From Atrina japonica (lineage: Eukaryota > Mollusca > Bivalvia > Pterioida > Pinnidae), in contig BROG01000517.1 of assembly GCA_030159075.1 (NCBI GenBank), positions 62,001 through 126,000 of the forward strand: 64,000 nucleotides of DNA. The letters run 5' to 3'. The notes below the pieces were generated by a model that saw nothing but the letters and a program-made list of their open reading frames with translations, did not search any database and was not told where the DNA came from. Made by a program: the position numbers and the translations under genes. Positions 12,140 to 25,317 of the stretch are shown here, piece after piece. Each line of letters begins with the position of its first letter. The stretch's first letter is position 1.

Positions 12140-12500
12140 ACGACGATGACTTCTCTTGTGACTTACGGTCGATATGGGGATCTTGTTAAACAATATGAAG
12201 CCCTTCCCAGGAATGTTGGAGAATATTCTGGAGCACGATCATATAGGGTGACTCCCTTTCGCTTATCAGATCTAAAACTAACTGATGACCTTTTCACCGA
12301 GTCTGACCTTTTCACCAAAGTCGAGATGTTTCCATGTAACATTTGCATGCTAACAGGGGATACTGACTCCCTCCGGACACCTGATTCAGTCCCGTTTGGA
12401 GTCTACAATAATTATTCTTCATGTTGAGACCATTTGTATATACAGTTAGTCGTATTATAATGGACTTGGAGTTTCCATTATCCATTGGTACTTATATTTT
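12140..12500 (+). mobile_element. Retroelement 3' end, subfamily B (Penelope-like, tentative)
   Basis: The frame starts with YGRYGDLVKQYE, the last conserved piece of the RT polyprotein also seen in the minus-strand copy at 27.0 to 28.3 kb, and runs through the same 3' trailer (RTPDSVPFGVYNNYSSC here, RTPGYIPFGIRNCSSC there). Everything upstream of this piece is missing, as expected for a 5'-truncated insertion. It lies between the two genes of the Harbinger remnant. Confidence 0.7.
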
Positions 12501-13010
12501 TACTTTGAACTATAAACAGGGGGAAACAATGAACAAATACGACAAGGTTGAGTCGTTTTCATTTAATATTATCAAGTGACATAACATTTTACGAAATATA
12601 AAACATATATTGAAAACATGCATTAAACAAAAACCTATATCAAGAACTAAACAATGATAAATTTTGTAAATATCTCGAAAGTATAACAATATTCTCTTAA
12701 TTGTCAATAACAATTCTTCAATATTTAATGTACACTGAAATAAGTCATATTTTTCAATGTACAATTAAACGAGGTTTGTTTTAAATGTTGTCACAAATCG
12801 GATCACGCTCTAGAATCACAAGCATGTCCATTACTTGTGATTTTAAATATTTTGTCATCATGCCTGTTCAAGTCATATTGTAATAAATCCAAATCATATC
12901 TTAATTGTTCAATTATTTTAATAACTATGTTTAACAGTGAACAAATGAACACTTATTGCGTTGTTTGTGCTTTGTCCATCCACATGAAACCGTTTGCTTA
13001 AAAAATTCTT
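12501..13010. other. No gene recognised
   Basis: AT-rich DNA inside the Harbinger remnant without recognisable reading frame or repeat. Confidence 0.4.
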
Positions 13011-13910
13011 TAAACCAGGTTACATTTCACAAAGTGAAATATGAAGAATCACCTTCATCGATATCGTTTGTTGAAGGACGACAATTATCACGAGAAGTAC
13101 TCGAAAAACTGTAGGTACCTGGGGGCGGCGGATCGTGGGATCCACCCAGGCGTAGTGGGAAGGTCCTGGACTTGAATGAAAGTAGTGGAAAGCTCCAAAC
13201 CTTGATACTGCCTGACCAACAGCACCCATTATCATTATCATCATTTCAAACTGATATTGTCTTTCCTCGAACTTTATGCTGTCTTCAGATTCTAGTCTTG
13301 CCTTTTCAAGATCAAGTTCTTTGTTCTCTAAATCAATATTTTACTGTTCTAGATTACTTAATTTTTTCTGCTATTTAGTTACATTTATTAAACTCTTAAA
13401 TCAAAGATCATAGGGCGACTTCAAGTTTGGATTTTCGCACTCCTCCTTTCTTACTGGGCTTATCTACTTTCACTTCGACTATTTCTTTGGTTTTCTTTTC
13501 TGTTTCCCGAGCTGTCTTTGGAATTGGTTTCTGAGCTTCATCTTCATTTAATAATTAATTATCTTGAATAATCTCTGTTATCATAGATGTCGTCGAACCC
13601 ACATCACTCAATTCATCATTTTCATGAACAGACTCAGACTTTCTACTTTCACTACCATCAGTTTGTTTCTTATTTTTTCTTTGCCGCTTTTTCACCAATG
13701 GCGATTCTATTACTGTTTATGGAGATGATACCGCTCCCAAGAACCTCATCAAGTTGTTTAAAGAATTTACAAGTCTTTCTTCCTTTACTACTTATCGTTG
13801 AATTTGATTTCACTTGTCCGTATAATCGTTGTAGGGTGTGAATTTTCGACTTTACAGTGCAAGGAGGATTTTTCATAACCTATCTCAGCCATGTCTTCAG
13901 ATATAGTTTG
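13010..13910 (-). pseudogene. Myb/SANT-like accessory protein of a Harbinger element, pseudogene
   Basis: On the minus strand the order of motifs is MAEIGYEKS, then after a frameshift CTVKSKIHTLQRLYGQVKS and GRKTCKFFKQLDEVLGSG. This is the C-terminal half of a Myb/SANT-like domain (K-I-x-x-L-x-x-x-Y ... Y/F-F-x-x-L-D-x-x-L-G). About 150 residues later a charged coiled-coil-like piece reads LENKELDLEKARLES and FEERQYQFEMMIM, typical of the C-terminus of such proteins. Frameshifts and missing sequence show decay. In PIF/Harbinger elements this protein helps the transposase enter the nucleus and bind the ends; the transposase remnant lies at 10.7 to 11.6 kb on the other strand. Confidence 0.75.
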
Positions 13911-13975
13911 GTAAATTTTTGCATTATATGTTAATTTTGGGGTTAACTATCTGTTTTTCAATGCTATTCATAAAT

Positions 13976-14056
13976 TAAAAAAACCAAAAAAAAAAAAAAA
14001 TAAAAATAAAAAATAAAAAACAAAATAAATAAATAAATAAATAAATAAATAAAAAA
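13976..14056. repeat. A-rich low-complexity tract
   Basis: Runs of A interrupted by (AAAT)n. It carries no gene. Confidence 0.85.
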
Positions 14057-14744
14057 AAAACAACACTAAACAACGTTTCGGTTTCATTGCCACTCTTTGT
14101 TGTTGTTTTACCGTTCGATACTATGGTGCAGAATGAGAAGTTACTGACTAGAACACGACTAATAGCCCAACTGTGCAAATTTCCTTATCATTTAAGCGAC
14201 GATGCAACACAAGAAAAAAATACTCACGTACGTAAATTATGCTAAGAGTTTTATGGAGAATTTTGCGCAAACACACACCTCAAAGTCTTTTGCATATACA
14301 TGTATGCAAAAATAAATTAAAGCTAGTCCAGCCCAAGTGCAAATTAGCACATGGAGTGCTTTTACTAACATAAGCAAATGCGTTCACATGCATGGCATGA
14401 TTTGCATACGTGAGTAAATTTGCAAATATGCAAAATACACATGTGCAAATGTCGGCACACATGTAATTTCTTGTCAAATGTCACTAATTGGTTTGAACTA
14501 TTTGATATATTCTCCTTATTACGTTGTACGTAAATATTGTTTAGAATGTATTGGTTTTTAATAAATATCAGTTCCAATTCACTTATTTGTTTTTGGTATT
14601 ATCTGGAAATGGAAGTTTATCAAAGATTGCATTAGACGGTAACCGGATATTTCGATTGGCAAATTAAGATCTTGTATTCATGTGATATATCTCTATCTTC
14701 TTTCCATAAAGCAGTCACCGACAAATTCTTTTTACAGTTTTCCT
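14057..14744. other. No gene recognised
   Basis: Contains a tract rich in GCAAAT/GCATA words (14,280 to 14,460) that may be decayed repeat. No protein motif was seen. Confidence 0.4.
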
Positions 14745-15035
14745 TTAAATATTATAAAACATCTCAGATACCAAAGTATAAATCTTTAGGATGTACAGGA
14801 CACAGATACAAATCCGGCAAAAATGGACAAACACGGACCTCTGGGAACCAAGAGGTGGGATTAGGTGCCATGGAGGAGTAAGCATCCCCTGCTGACCGGT
14901 CACACCCGCCGTGAGTCCACAGTCAAGTCCAAATGAAATACGTGAGGAACGAATCCTCGTCACAATTGGTACAGACGTCTCAACAACCGCCAACGAAAAG
15001 GCAACTCAACATTTCACCCAGTGAAACAGAATAAC
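14745..15035 (-). mobile_element. Retroelement 3' end, subfamily A (Penelope-like, tentative)
   Basis: On the minus strand it reads through the trailer words GLTAGVTG and HLIPPLG and ends in the block that reads CTCAGATACCAAAGTATAAA on plus. The same trailer occurs at 35,440, 40,484, 43,338 and 58,850. Only the extreme C-terminal end of the RT polyprotein could be included, so this is a strongly 5'-truncated copy. Confidence 0.75.
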
Positions 15036-16800
15036 GGATTTTTGTTACAATATTAATGTAATGACTATTCATAATTTTTATCTAATTATACCCCATTACT
15101 CGATTAACGTAGCTCAGGGCTACATTTTCCCTATCATATATGATTTTTGTGGATCCGAGTTCTCTTGTAGTTACGTTTTTAGTATAATTGTTTTTTTGTT
15201 GTTGTTGTTGTTTGTTTGGAAGCTCATGTATGCAAGTCTGTTCCCCTACTCCATCGTCATATGGATAACTGCATGGTGCATACTTTTTAAGCATATTTAT
15301 GCACAAATATTCCATACGGCAACGTTTTAGCATTAAAATGCTAAATGATCCTTCAAATTTTGGATCGGTTGCATGGGTGCAGGAAGAAGTGAAATCAGCT
15401 TCACAGTTTGACCATATAATGATTTTCAACTAAATATGCTGGCAATTATGGTATTTTTTGTTTAGGGGTGTTAAATTAGTACCGATTATTCTGAGTTGAA
15501 AACGGAGGCCAGCACACTTCATGTTAGAACCATACAATTCAGTAACATACGGGATCTAGTCCCCACAAGTTTCCCTTTTCTCATTATTTCTAGCCTGGAG
15601 TTGAACATCCATTAAAATATTATTTCATTTAATCTGAATTGACTTTGAGTATCACATATCATTTGAGAATATAACAAAGATCAAATACGTCCTTTATTTG
15701 TCCTTGGTTTATGTTTTAGACAAAATCAGTTGTCTCCTTTCCTCACTCTTTTGTCACGCACGAGTGTATAACTGTCAACTTCCTAATCCAATGTTATTGT
15801 AAAGTTTAAACGCAATAGGTACAGTATTTTGATGAAATAAAGAACATCTATTAAATTACCAAAAATAAAATAATGAAAATAAAATAAAATAAAATAAAAA
15901 CAAAATAACCCCCCCCCCAAAAAAAAAAAGAGAAAAAAAGAACGGTTTAAAGTTGTCATGTTTTATCTATATTTACATTTCGTCTCAGTAATAAATACTT
16001 AAAAAACGTTCAAATATGCAACTTAAACTGACTTGGCCCTTACACGTGATATGGATATTGACATATTCGGGAATTTTGTAGTAGTTGCCGTATTAGTGTC
16101 TGTCAGTTATCACCAAATACCGAAAAGAGGAGAGAAAATTCACGAGAAAATGAAACCTTTGAGTAACTTCCCATCTCCATTGGGTATTTCGTAATAACCA
16201 ATACAAACTAATACAGTTAGTCATGTGTACCGCACTGACACGTGCACTTTCTGCCTCTTCACTCGTGCGGATCCGTGTAAGTTATGCCGACAAGCAGCAA
16301 ATATGATGGACGATATCGAATTTATAGAGGTAGATGTCAAACCATCTGAATGGCACGGAACAATTGATGATGAAACGCTCTCCCCTAGGTCCGAGTGCTG
16401 TCCCTATTAAAAATCTTCTCCATAACCACTGCATGAATTGCAAAAGTAATCGCACCTGAGGGATCTGTATGGATGTATGATTCAAGTTTACTTAGTGTTT
16501 TTTGTAGAAAGTTTATTTTTTATGCGATTTTGTCATTTTTTTTTCAAAGTGTCTCATTGTCAATCATTTTAGTTCAATATTTTGATAATTTGAAAATTGA
16601 AATTCTCATCTGACATCAAACCATATATTTGTAAAATACCAACACAGTTCATATGGCACAAATAAAATGTAGAAATATAAAACATGCTAATGATTCCGAA
16701 ATGAGGGTAGTATGAGGGCCCGAATTCTGGGCCCTTTTCTCAAGCACCAGTGCGCAGCTCATGTGAGCGTTGTGGCCCATGGGTCTATTGTTACGCATAA
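15036..16800. other. No gene recognised; poly-A and poly-C rich tract near 15.9 kb
   Basis: Small frames at 15,061 to 15,429 and 16,225 to 16,410 show no recognisable domain. A tract of (AAAAT)n, C9 and A-runs lies at 15,860 to 15,935. At 16,625 to 16,795 a repeat end with GTGAGCGTTGTGGCCCATGG resembles 10,260 to 10,312. Confidence 0.4.
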
Positions 16801-16804
16801 CTAG

Positions 16805-16970
16805 GTTAAATTTGTGGGGTTCCACCTATAACTAGTGATGTTTCCACCACATAAAGAGAGCCGTCGTTGTTCTGCGGTAGAGTGCGGTTTGAAGCCCTTC
16901 ACCGGCATTTGGTGACGTCTCCATACGATTGAAAGGTTCTTTAGTGGGACGTTAAACAACAATACAACAA
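16805..16970 (+). mobile_element. SINE body fragment (same family as 42,525 to 42,775)
   Basis: GAAGCCCTTCACCGGCATT and GTGGGACGTTAAACAAC are the reverse complement of the start of the 42.5 kb copy (TTGTTTAACGTCCCAC ... GCCGGTGAAGGGCTTC). Only the tRNA-unrelated body is present; the head is missing. Confidence 0.7.
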
Positions 16971-18300
<1,330 letters not shown>

Positions 18301-18520
18301 CAAGAGATGTACATCTATATTGTTAGTAAATTGTCTGTTCGAATTCCTACTCTTTGATTCGTTTTTAATACAAAGCCAAGTGAACACTTAACAACTTTTT
18401 AATAACTGATAAAAGCACATTCTCTTTGATATTTCCTTTGTATCTTGATTTTTTTTTCTCAATTTATAAATTTACTTCATTTCATATCATTACAAAATGC
18501 CTATTGATTATTCAAGATAC

Positions 18521-18652
18521 CTTTTGGAGTCGATTGAACTTTCGCTTTCAATCTTGAACTGGTTTGTGTAGCGTTGCATTTCCAAATAAAGCATTTATTG
18601 TCATCATCCCATTCTTCTCCAATAGCTCTGCATTTGTTTTTCCATCGACAGC
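18521..18652 (-). CDS. 4-Cys module exon 19, R family
   Basis: The exon encodes 44 codons between TAAG/GCTGT and AAAG/GTATCT. The module starts GCRWKNKCRAIGEEWDDD and contains the Cys-x4-Cys pair CFIWKC followed by an NAT glycosylation sequon. It is the most 3' module found and the most divergent R copy after exon 9, sharing the RWKNK variant with it. The tail is also diverged. No module was found further left. Confidence 0.83.
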
Positions 18653-18858
18653 CTTAGTATAAAAGATAACAGACCTTAAATTCAAATATATAATGCACCC
18701 TCAAATAAGTGTTTTATCACCTTTTTAACCCTATATTACACGATATTCATACGTCAGATAAATGTAGGCCAGTATTGACCAATACGCGGCTTGAAATAAG
18801 TTTTGTAATCAAACGTAGGAAATTTTTACTAATGAAGACAAAATGAGTTTCAACATTT

Positions 18859-18955
18859 ATTCCCTCTGTTTCTACTTCGCTTTGGAATGTCCTACAGCTG
18901 AATGAAATTGTGTTACTTAGGTGATCTATACATTTTCTACCAAGCTAAACTATTG
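18859..18955 (-). pseudogene. Decayed K-family module exon
   Basis: On plus, TACAGCTGAATG and GGTGATCTATACATTTTCTACC align in order with the intact K exon at 21,820 (CACAGCTCAATGG, GGTGTTCTATACATTTCCCGCC). The acceptor region and the Gly-Cys start are destroyed. It stands in the same position relative to an R exon as the relics at 32.6 and 33.9 kb. Confidence 0.7.
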
Positions 18956-20107
18956 CATTTATTCTAGAAAAACTAGTTTGAAAACTGAGGAAAACCAGGT
19001 TTAATCTAATAATGTGGTTTTGGTACAGTTAAACTGAGTTTTTCTATAGTATATACGAACAGATAAGAAAAACACGATTTAACTTGATATCAATGAGATG
19101 ATATCTATCTCTTAGGGCTCTTCTACATTAAATACTAAGATATATTAACATTTTTATTAAACACGTTAACCTTACTGAAAAGTTTAACTTTTAACAGAAT
19201 CAGAAATGGGGGTACATTAGGATGACAACAAGACACCACAAAAAATCAAAGTACTGAAACGATGTGACGAATGATACAGGTTTTAACACTCAACCAGTGA
19301 ATTAAAAATTTACAACATAACATAACTCTGAATATGTAATATTTTCCGAAGTGACTATACCACGTTCTGGAATATGAACAAGCAATGTATGTATCCCGAT
19401 CACTAGGCCTAGTGTTTCCTTTATTTTCCTACAACACTGTATTTGAACATTATTCATTACTTTGGATCCCATGCAGTTATCAGCATTTATAAACATAAAA
19501 TTCATCAGAGAGATATTGAACTCTGAATACAAATGCAGTCGTTTCATAATTTTAAAAATTCGTGTAGATCTATATGGGTCAGGACGACGAGATTCCTCTT
19601 GCAAGCAACAGTAAGGCGCGTATGAATATTAATGTAGTTAATGTTTCACTATTAAGTCTAAATACACTACATCCATTTACTTTTCTTTATTAATAGTTCG
19701 CGTAATTAAATTATTTCACATTTTTGTTGTAAATTCAAAACAATGAACTATATTTTCGAAAGTTATCTGCGTAATTGGCGTAGTAGTTTGGACAGAATCG
19801 TGGGAATTCTTCGAGATCGACAACACAAATCTCGAAATCTGTTAGCGATCTAACATGGGTAAATATCGCATGAAACATCAATGTATTGAAGTTGTCATTC
19901 ATATTCCAATGAAAAATACGTCACCTCGTAAAAAAGTATCGAGTATTACGCGTTACGACTCAAACAACCACTAGCGATCAGGTAAATCAACATTATGTTC
20001 TTTACTCGGTTCTAATAAAAAAAATGAAATTAGAAATTCTAATGTGGAACTTTTACTAACGAACAGTAAATATAGATTGTTGTTATAGATTGATATAATG
20101 TTACATG
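18956..20107. other. Intron, partly shared with other R blocks; no exon recognised
   Basis: The words AATAATGTGGTTTTGGTACAG near 19,010 recur at 32,713 and 34,014, so the first part belongs to the duplicated R block. The remainder shows no recognised repeat. The frame at 19,302 to 19,604 has no recognisable motif. Confidence 0.45.
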
Positions 20108-20638
20108 GGTGTGTTGAGTGGATTAATTGAATATACCCCTACCTTGAGAGTATGACAAACGAATCTCAATCCGAGGGTAAGATTCTTTAATGACAAACCC
20201 GAGGCTTGCCGAGGATTGGCATTCAAGAATTTTATCCCGTGGATTTAGATTTCTTTGTTATACCCTGAAGGTAGGGGTTGGTTATTTTTCTCCCATTTCT
20301 TAAATACTTTTCTATGTAGATTTACGCATATACATGTCTATATACATCTACGCATATCGGAGTCATGTCTGACATAAAGATATGCTGCATTATGGAAGCC
20401 ACAAAAGTTCTACGTCATAATTGTATTGTGACGTTGTAACGCGTGTAGCTTGTCATCCACACCCTGTGGATGATATGCTGATCCTTTTGCGCTAGTTATA
20501 AGGATAACTCTGTGAATATGGGGGAAAGGAAATCTCCACCCTAGTAATAAGAATCTGTTTGACTTTCAGATTCTTCCTACCACCAGAGTGGTAAGATTCT
20601 GTTTGAGGGTGGAGAGTTCCGTTTCTACTCAACACACC
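20108..20638. mobile_element. Inverted-repeat element containing a long internal palindrome
   Basis: The ends GGTGTGTTGAGTGGATT and, inverted, GGTGTGTTGAGTAGAAAC bound a 531-base segment. Inside, 20,136 to 20,278 is an almost complete palindrome: CCCCTACCTTGAGAGTATGA is mirrored by TATACCCTGAAGGTAGGGG, and the pairing continues through the centre at GAGGCTTGCCGAG. A second smaller inverted pair (TCCACCCTAGTAATAAGAAT against AGATTCTGTTTGAGGGTGGA) lies at 20,540 to 20,615. No protein is encoded. Confidence 0.75.
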
Positions 20639-21819
20639 ATTTTTAGTTCTTTGGGGCGAAATGCTATCGTCCGTGTGCGTCGGTTCGCTTGTAGAACGGA
20701 TTTTAAAATTAAAACAGAATACGTGTCCTAAGAATACGACGGTTCCTATTTAATTTCAGAATAACACGTGGTAGGGTTAATTTTTATCAATTAATTTGTG
20801 CGACTTTGTGCTAAAAGCAGTCGACCTAGTTTTGTCATTTGATTGATAACACATTGCTCTGTACAATACATTATATAAAATATAGAGTGGAGGAATGGAC
20901 GGGTGCTGCATAAATATAAGCTGTGGAGTTGAATAAGTTGAGTAAAGCTATAAAGTGGCCAATGTTTTACAATATGCCAAATTTGATGCCTTTACTAAAC
21001 CTGACTCAACCGATGTCGATTTCGGGATTGTAAACGGGCGTTTCAAGTGTTTTTTATGCAAATAGTGCATAATTTCGGAACCACGAAAGAACAATAGGAC
21101 AGAACATATATGGATTTAGTTTAGTCTGACATAACTATGTAGACAACTCTACGTCACAAATTGTACTGTGACGTCATAGCACATATGAGTTATCTTTCCG
21201 CGGGTAATCATTGTTTTTACGGACAAAAGTGTGGGAGAAAAAGGTAGATCCCTATGTTAAAAGTTAAATGTTCAAACTTGTGTTGGTGTCTATCTTGACA
21301 ATGACCACCATTTTGAATACTTTTGGTGTCAGCTTGACATATTTTCCTATATCAATATATCATTTTTGTTGAATTGGACAGTTAGGAAAAATTAATTCGC
21401 TAGAATTTATTTACGCGTAATTCTGTGAGAGCTCTAGCTTTATTTTGAACCTGATACTGAAAGTTAATTTGAAAGGCACAATGCAATATTCTTTGGCTTG
21501 ATCTTAGCCAACTGACATTAAAGAAAATGACAAGTCTTAGGACACAGTTGATATATATTGTGAATCACATCATATCAGAACTTGGATGTAAGGAGGACAT
21601 TTTTTTGTAATGAAGTATGGTAATAGTATGTTAAAATGGGCATTCGAAATTTCACGAATCAATTTAAAACCGATGATTTGCGAAAATAAAGTCCGGCGAA
21701 AATTAATGGGTTCACAGTAGCCATCAATTGACTATGGCTTAGGTTACCTAAAATCTAGATTTAGCCCATTATTGTGAATATGACGTATCATACAAATTGG
21801 TATTTTGAATAATACTTAC
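20639..21819. other. Intron, no exon recognised
   Basis: No motif was recognised. The last 130 bases (GGTTACCTAAAATCTAGATT and onward) resemble the 3' flank of the K exons at 31.5 and 37.7 kb. Confidence 0.4.
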
Positions 21820-21951
21820 CTTCATTTGCAAGGGATAAGCGTGTATACCATTTAGCCCCCTTTCTTTCTGCTTTACACTGGTATGTCGCACAGCTCAATG
21901 GATGTGTGATGTTTCCTAGGTGTTCTATACATTTCCCGCCAACCTTACAAC
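21820..21951 (-). CDS. 4-Cys module exon 18, K family
   Basis: The exon has 44 codons between TTACAG/GTTGT and GAAG/GTAAGT, the best donor of the K family. The module reads GCKVGGKCIEHLGNITHP and then the Cys-x4-Cys pair CATYQC, with the NIT sequon and a basic tail. It is 80 to 90 percent like exons 10 and 13 by eye but differs in the tail (LSLANE in place of IALVNT). Confidence 0.88.
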
Positions 21952-22189
21952 CTGTAACATTTCTTTTACATAAAGAACAGTTGAAGGATATTACAATACA
22001 CTATTCACTGTTATTTTGAATGGTTTGTTTCTGGAAAGGGGTTATAAAGTATAAAACAGTATTACTTTTGACTTAGATTTAGACAAACACACACAAATCA
22101 ACAAAACAACAACAACAACAACAACAGCAAGCTAACAAACAAGCAAGATTAATGTAGTTGATATGTTTGATTTTTTAAATTTGAATTTG

Positions 22190-22520
22190 ATTTAAAGCGG
22201 CATTAGTTGTGTTTACCAAAATATTTATTTCATTTTTGTCTTTTTTTACTACTTGTACTTGATGTACAATAACGAATAAGCGCTATACACAGGCATAAGA
22301 AAATCTTGTATTCGTGTATACTTTGTGAAAATAAGGTCAGGTCCTGTGTGGTAGTCATTTACACATAGTAAGGTTGAATTAATGATTTGCAGGTGAATAA
22401 TTGCCAAACTGGGTTTCTAAAGAAGTTTTCTCTAAATATATAAGAATTTAAAATTTTGTTTATTCTTGTCTACAGTTCTTTTTTGTTATTGCATATCAAT
22501 CTAAGTAGTAAAAACGGAAA
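22190..22520. repeat. K-block intron segment (third copy)
   Basis: The sequence around TACTTGATGTACAATAACGAAT and TTTGTGAAAATAAGGTCAGG matches 30,580 to 30,850 and the start of it matches 35,390 to 35,435. It lies upstream of K exon 18 just as the others lie upstream of exons 13 and 10. Confidence 0.75.
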
Positions 22521-22544
22521 GAAAACTTTTTGAAAAAAACCTCA

Positions 22545-23055
22545 TCTAATGCCCTAATGCCCACAGCTAATGCCCAATAAAACGCAGTTAATGTCCCTTT
22601 AAAAACAAAGCTAATGTCCTATAAAACACAGCTAATGCCTTTTAAAAACACAGCTAATGCCCTACAAAAACATATCTAATGCCCTATAAAAACACAGCTA
22701 ATGCCCTATCAAAAACACATCTAATGCCCTATAAAACACCGCTAATGCCCTATAAAAACACAGCTAATGCCCTAATGCCCACAGCTAATGCCCAATAAAA
22801 CGCAGTTAATGTCCCTTTAAAAACAAAGCCAATGTCCTATAAAACACAGCTAATGCCTTTTAAAAACACAGCTAATGCCCTACAAAAACATATCTAATGC
22901 CCTATAAAAACACAGCTAATGCCCTATCAAAAACACATCTAATGCCCTATAAAACACCGCTAATGCCCTATAAAAACACAGCTAATGCCCTATAAAACAC
23001 CGCTAATGCCCTATAAAAACACAGTTAATGCCCTATAAAAACACAGCTAATTTCT
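22545..23055. repeat. 22-bp minisatellite with a 218-bp higher-order repeat
   Basis: The unit is close to CACAGCTAATGCCCTATAAAAA. The longer segment starting CCTAATGCCCACAGCTAATG occurs at 22,553 and again at 22,771, an offset of 218, with nearly the same order of variant units in each copy. Confidence 0.92.
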
Positions 23056-24626
23056 TTTTTTCGCTAATGCGAGATGCTATCGAATATCTGTAGTTATATT
23101 CTTTCGTCTCAATGACTCCGATTAAAAATTATAGATTTTGCTTAACTGATGTGTGTTCGGTGACGCTCGAATTAGAAATGCTCTGATTGGCTGACGTAAA
23201 ACGACCGCCGACAGGGAAATAGCAAGTCGTTTAACAGCGAAAAAGTCATTTGCAGCGAATTCAAGGGAATAAGCCAGTTTTAATGATTAATTAATCAGTT
23301 TGATATTGGATTGTATTTTTGCCGTGGAACTGAAAACATGGAAACTATGCATATGACAATAACACTTTTGTTGTTTAAACAAACAGTGACACATATTTCA
23401 AATACGTCGTGAAACAACAGGGCAAACTTCAATATCGAAACTCAATGAGATATTGACACTAATATTTGTAGATTTATTCCACTAGAACTAGGGTGCTGCA
23501 ACAAGCTTTGAAAGATATGTATCAAAACTTAATCTAAAAACTGGTCGTCTGAGGCAGTGCGCCTTTAAAAGTTACAACGCTCCATTTTGATATGGAAATA
23601 AACCCCATGAACGTAAAACTTTAGCCTCATTCAGAAACTTTCCAAACAATGTGGTCTTTCACAACATGACACAGACCATAGTATGCACTGGAAAGTTGGA
23701 AACACTGTTCTATCACAAATATCTTCACTGCAACACAAATCATGTTGATTACCGGTCATGAAAGCATTCCTCTCCGGGAGTGTATCAACGTGTATTAGAC
23801 TGATGATCAGTGGTGGCGAAATATCTTCAACAGCTTCAGGTAATATAGAACTGTGGAACATACCATAAATGTACTTGTGTTTGACTTGATGGAACGAGCG
23901 CGTGACTACTTTAAGCGTTTGCCACTCGTTGCCACGAGGCAGGGAGAGATGGTCCATATTCCCAACGGTTTTTTAAGTGCCACTATACTTGTATGATTTA
24001 CACATTTCCACGATATTAATAAACGTACCGTGTTGGCTTCAGAAAATTCAAATTTATCCTCTTCACAACATAGCTGGGAGATTCTAAACAAGAAAACCTA
24101 TGAAAGTTCATATCTTCCGGACGATCGTATGACATTTGATACTGACCATCTGTTTACATAATGTAACACGGAGAATCGAGGGCACAATCAAATTTCGGCA
24201 TGATTCAGTCATTGACAAAGAAAACCAAGAGGATATTTTTCAATTGTACCGTTCGGACTGTTAACAAAACAATTAACAAGTGATTCTATTGAGAATCTAA
24301 TAAATCCTAATAAAGTGATGGAATTTGATCTGTTAGGCTTAAATTATTACGAAATATTGTTAACAAATGTGTTAAAAATGTACGATTCATAAAAAATAGC
24401 ATCTATGCATTTTAACATCATGAAATTACTGGAACTAAACATGATACATGCTTCTAGAATTTCCGATTGATTGTTCACAAGAGGGACAAATTCATTATTC
24501 AATTTTTCATATGGGTGAAACGGTTTTAATTCACATGATGGAATTCATGAATTTTCCGTCGCCTCTGTCTCGGGAAATATAAGAACTCCAGCATGTGATA
24601 AGAAACTGAACCACCCGTATGACAAC
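23056..24626. other. Intron, no exon recognised
   Basis: The longest frame (23,631 to 23,957, minus) is Cys-containing but has neither the 4-Cys pattern nor suitable splice sites. No repeat family was recognised. Confidence 0.4.
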
Positions 24627-24828
24627 GTAGATGACTTATATGGGACTAATTCATGCACCACGTGATTACCTATAACGTTCGTGAGGTACTAGTATTTCCG
24701 ATGATGTAATGACGTTACCGCGGGATATCATCTGCTAGAATCATTCCATCACTAATAGAACAATAGTCCCGCACAGACGTTATCGGATATCACGTGGTAC
24801 ATGAATAAGTCTCATTATACATCTACTG
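24627..24828. repeat. Foldback (inverted-repeat) element
   Basis: The 50-base left arm (GTAGATGACTTATATGGGAC ... CACGTGAT ... TATAACG) is mirrored by 24,778 to 24,827 (ACGTTATCGGATATCACGTG ... CATTATACATCTAC). About 100 bases separate the arms. Confidence 0.75.
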
Positions 24829-25002
24829 GTTTTTATTTAGATATAGAAGGAATACGACAAAAGCGGGCAAAATGACAAGTGTACACCCGACTGAACTTTG
24901 ATTTCGGGGACATATAATATTGAATGCTAAGTATACAATGATAACGAATTTTTCATGGAATAAAATGCAGAATTAGCTTTTAAATTATCAATAAATATTT
25001 AC

Positions 25003-25125
25003 CTCCCTTGATTATGACCATGTTAGGGTGTCCATATTGCATTTTACATTGTCTTTCAAAGCAGCTTTTAGACTCTCGGATTTTTGTACCAAGCTTTATG
25101 CAGCCACCTTCCATATTTCTGCAAG
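25003..25125 (-). CDS. 4-Cys module exon 17, singleton
   Basis: The exon has 41 codons between TTGTAG/CTTGC and GGAG/GTAAAT. The module reads ACRNMEGGCIKLGTKI and then CFERQC, with spacing C-x6-C-x12-C-x4-C. The usual first Gly is Ala. It belongs to neither the R nor the K family and sits between them. Confidence 0.78.
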
Positions 25126-25317
25126 CTACAATTTAAATTTGCTTTGATATTATAACACAAAAACAAAACGAGTTTACCCCACAGTTCCCTCTCTTCATTC
25201 CCCATCAATAAAAAAAAACAGGAATGGGAAAACTACTTTTTGAATGAAAGTTGTTAACTAAGTAAAAAATTCATAACCGTTGGCTCGAATAATTTATCAA
25301 TATGTTGTTCAGATATT

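Noticed and set aside
13587..13841. Plus-strand frame at 13.6 to 13.8 kb as a gene
   Set aside because: It is the shadow of the Myb/SANT-like pseudogene on the minus strand.
16225..16410. Cys-rich 61-residue frame on plus
   Set aside because: No family match, no splice support and not the module pattern; it may be chance.
22545..23055. CRISPR-like array (22-bp repeats)
   Set aside because: Units are adjacent with no unique spacers and the DNA is clearly eukaryotic; it is a minisatellite.
23631..23957. 108-residue minus frame with several Cys
   Set aside because: Cys spacing does not fit the modules, no suitable splice borders, no known domain.
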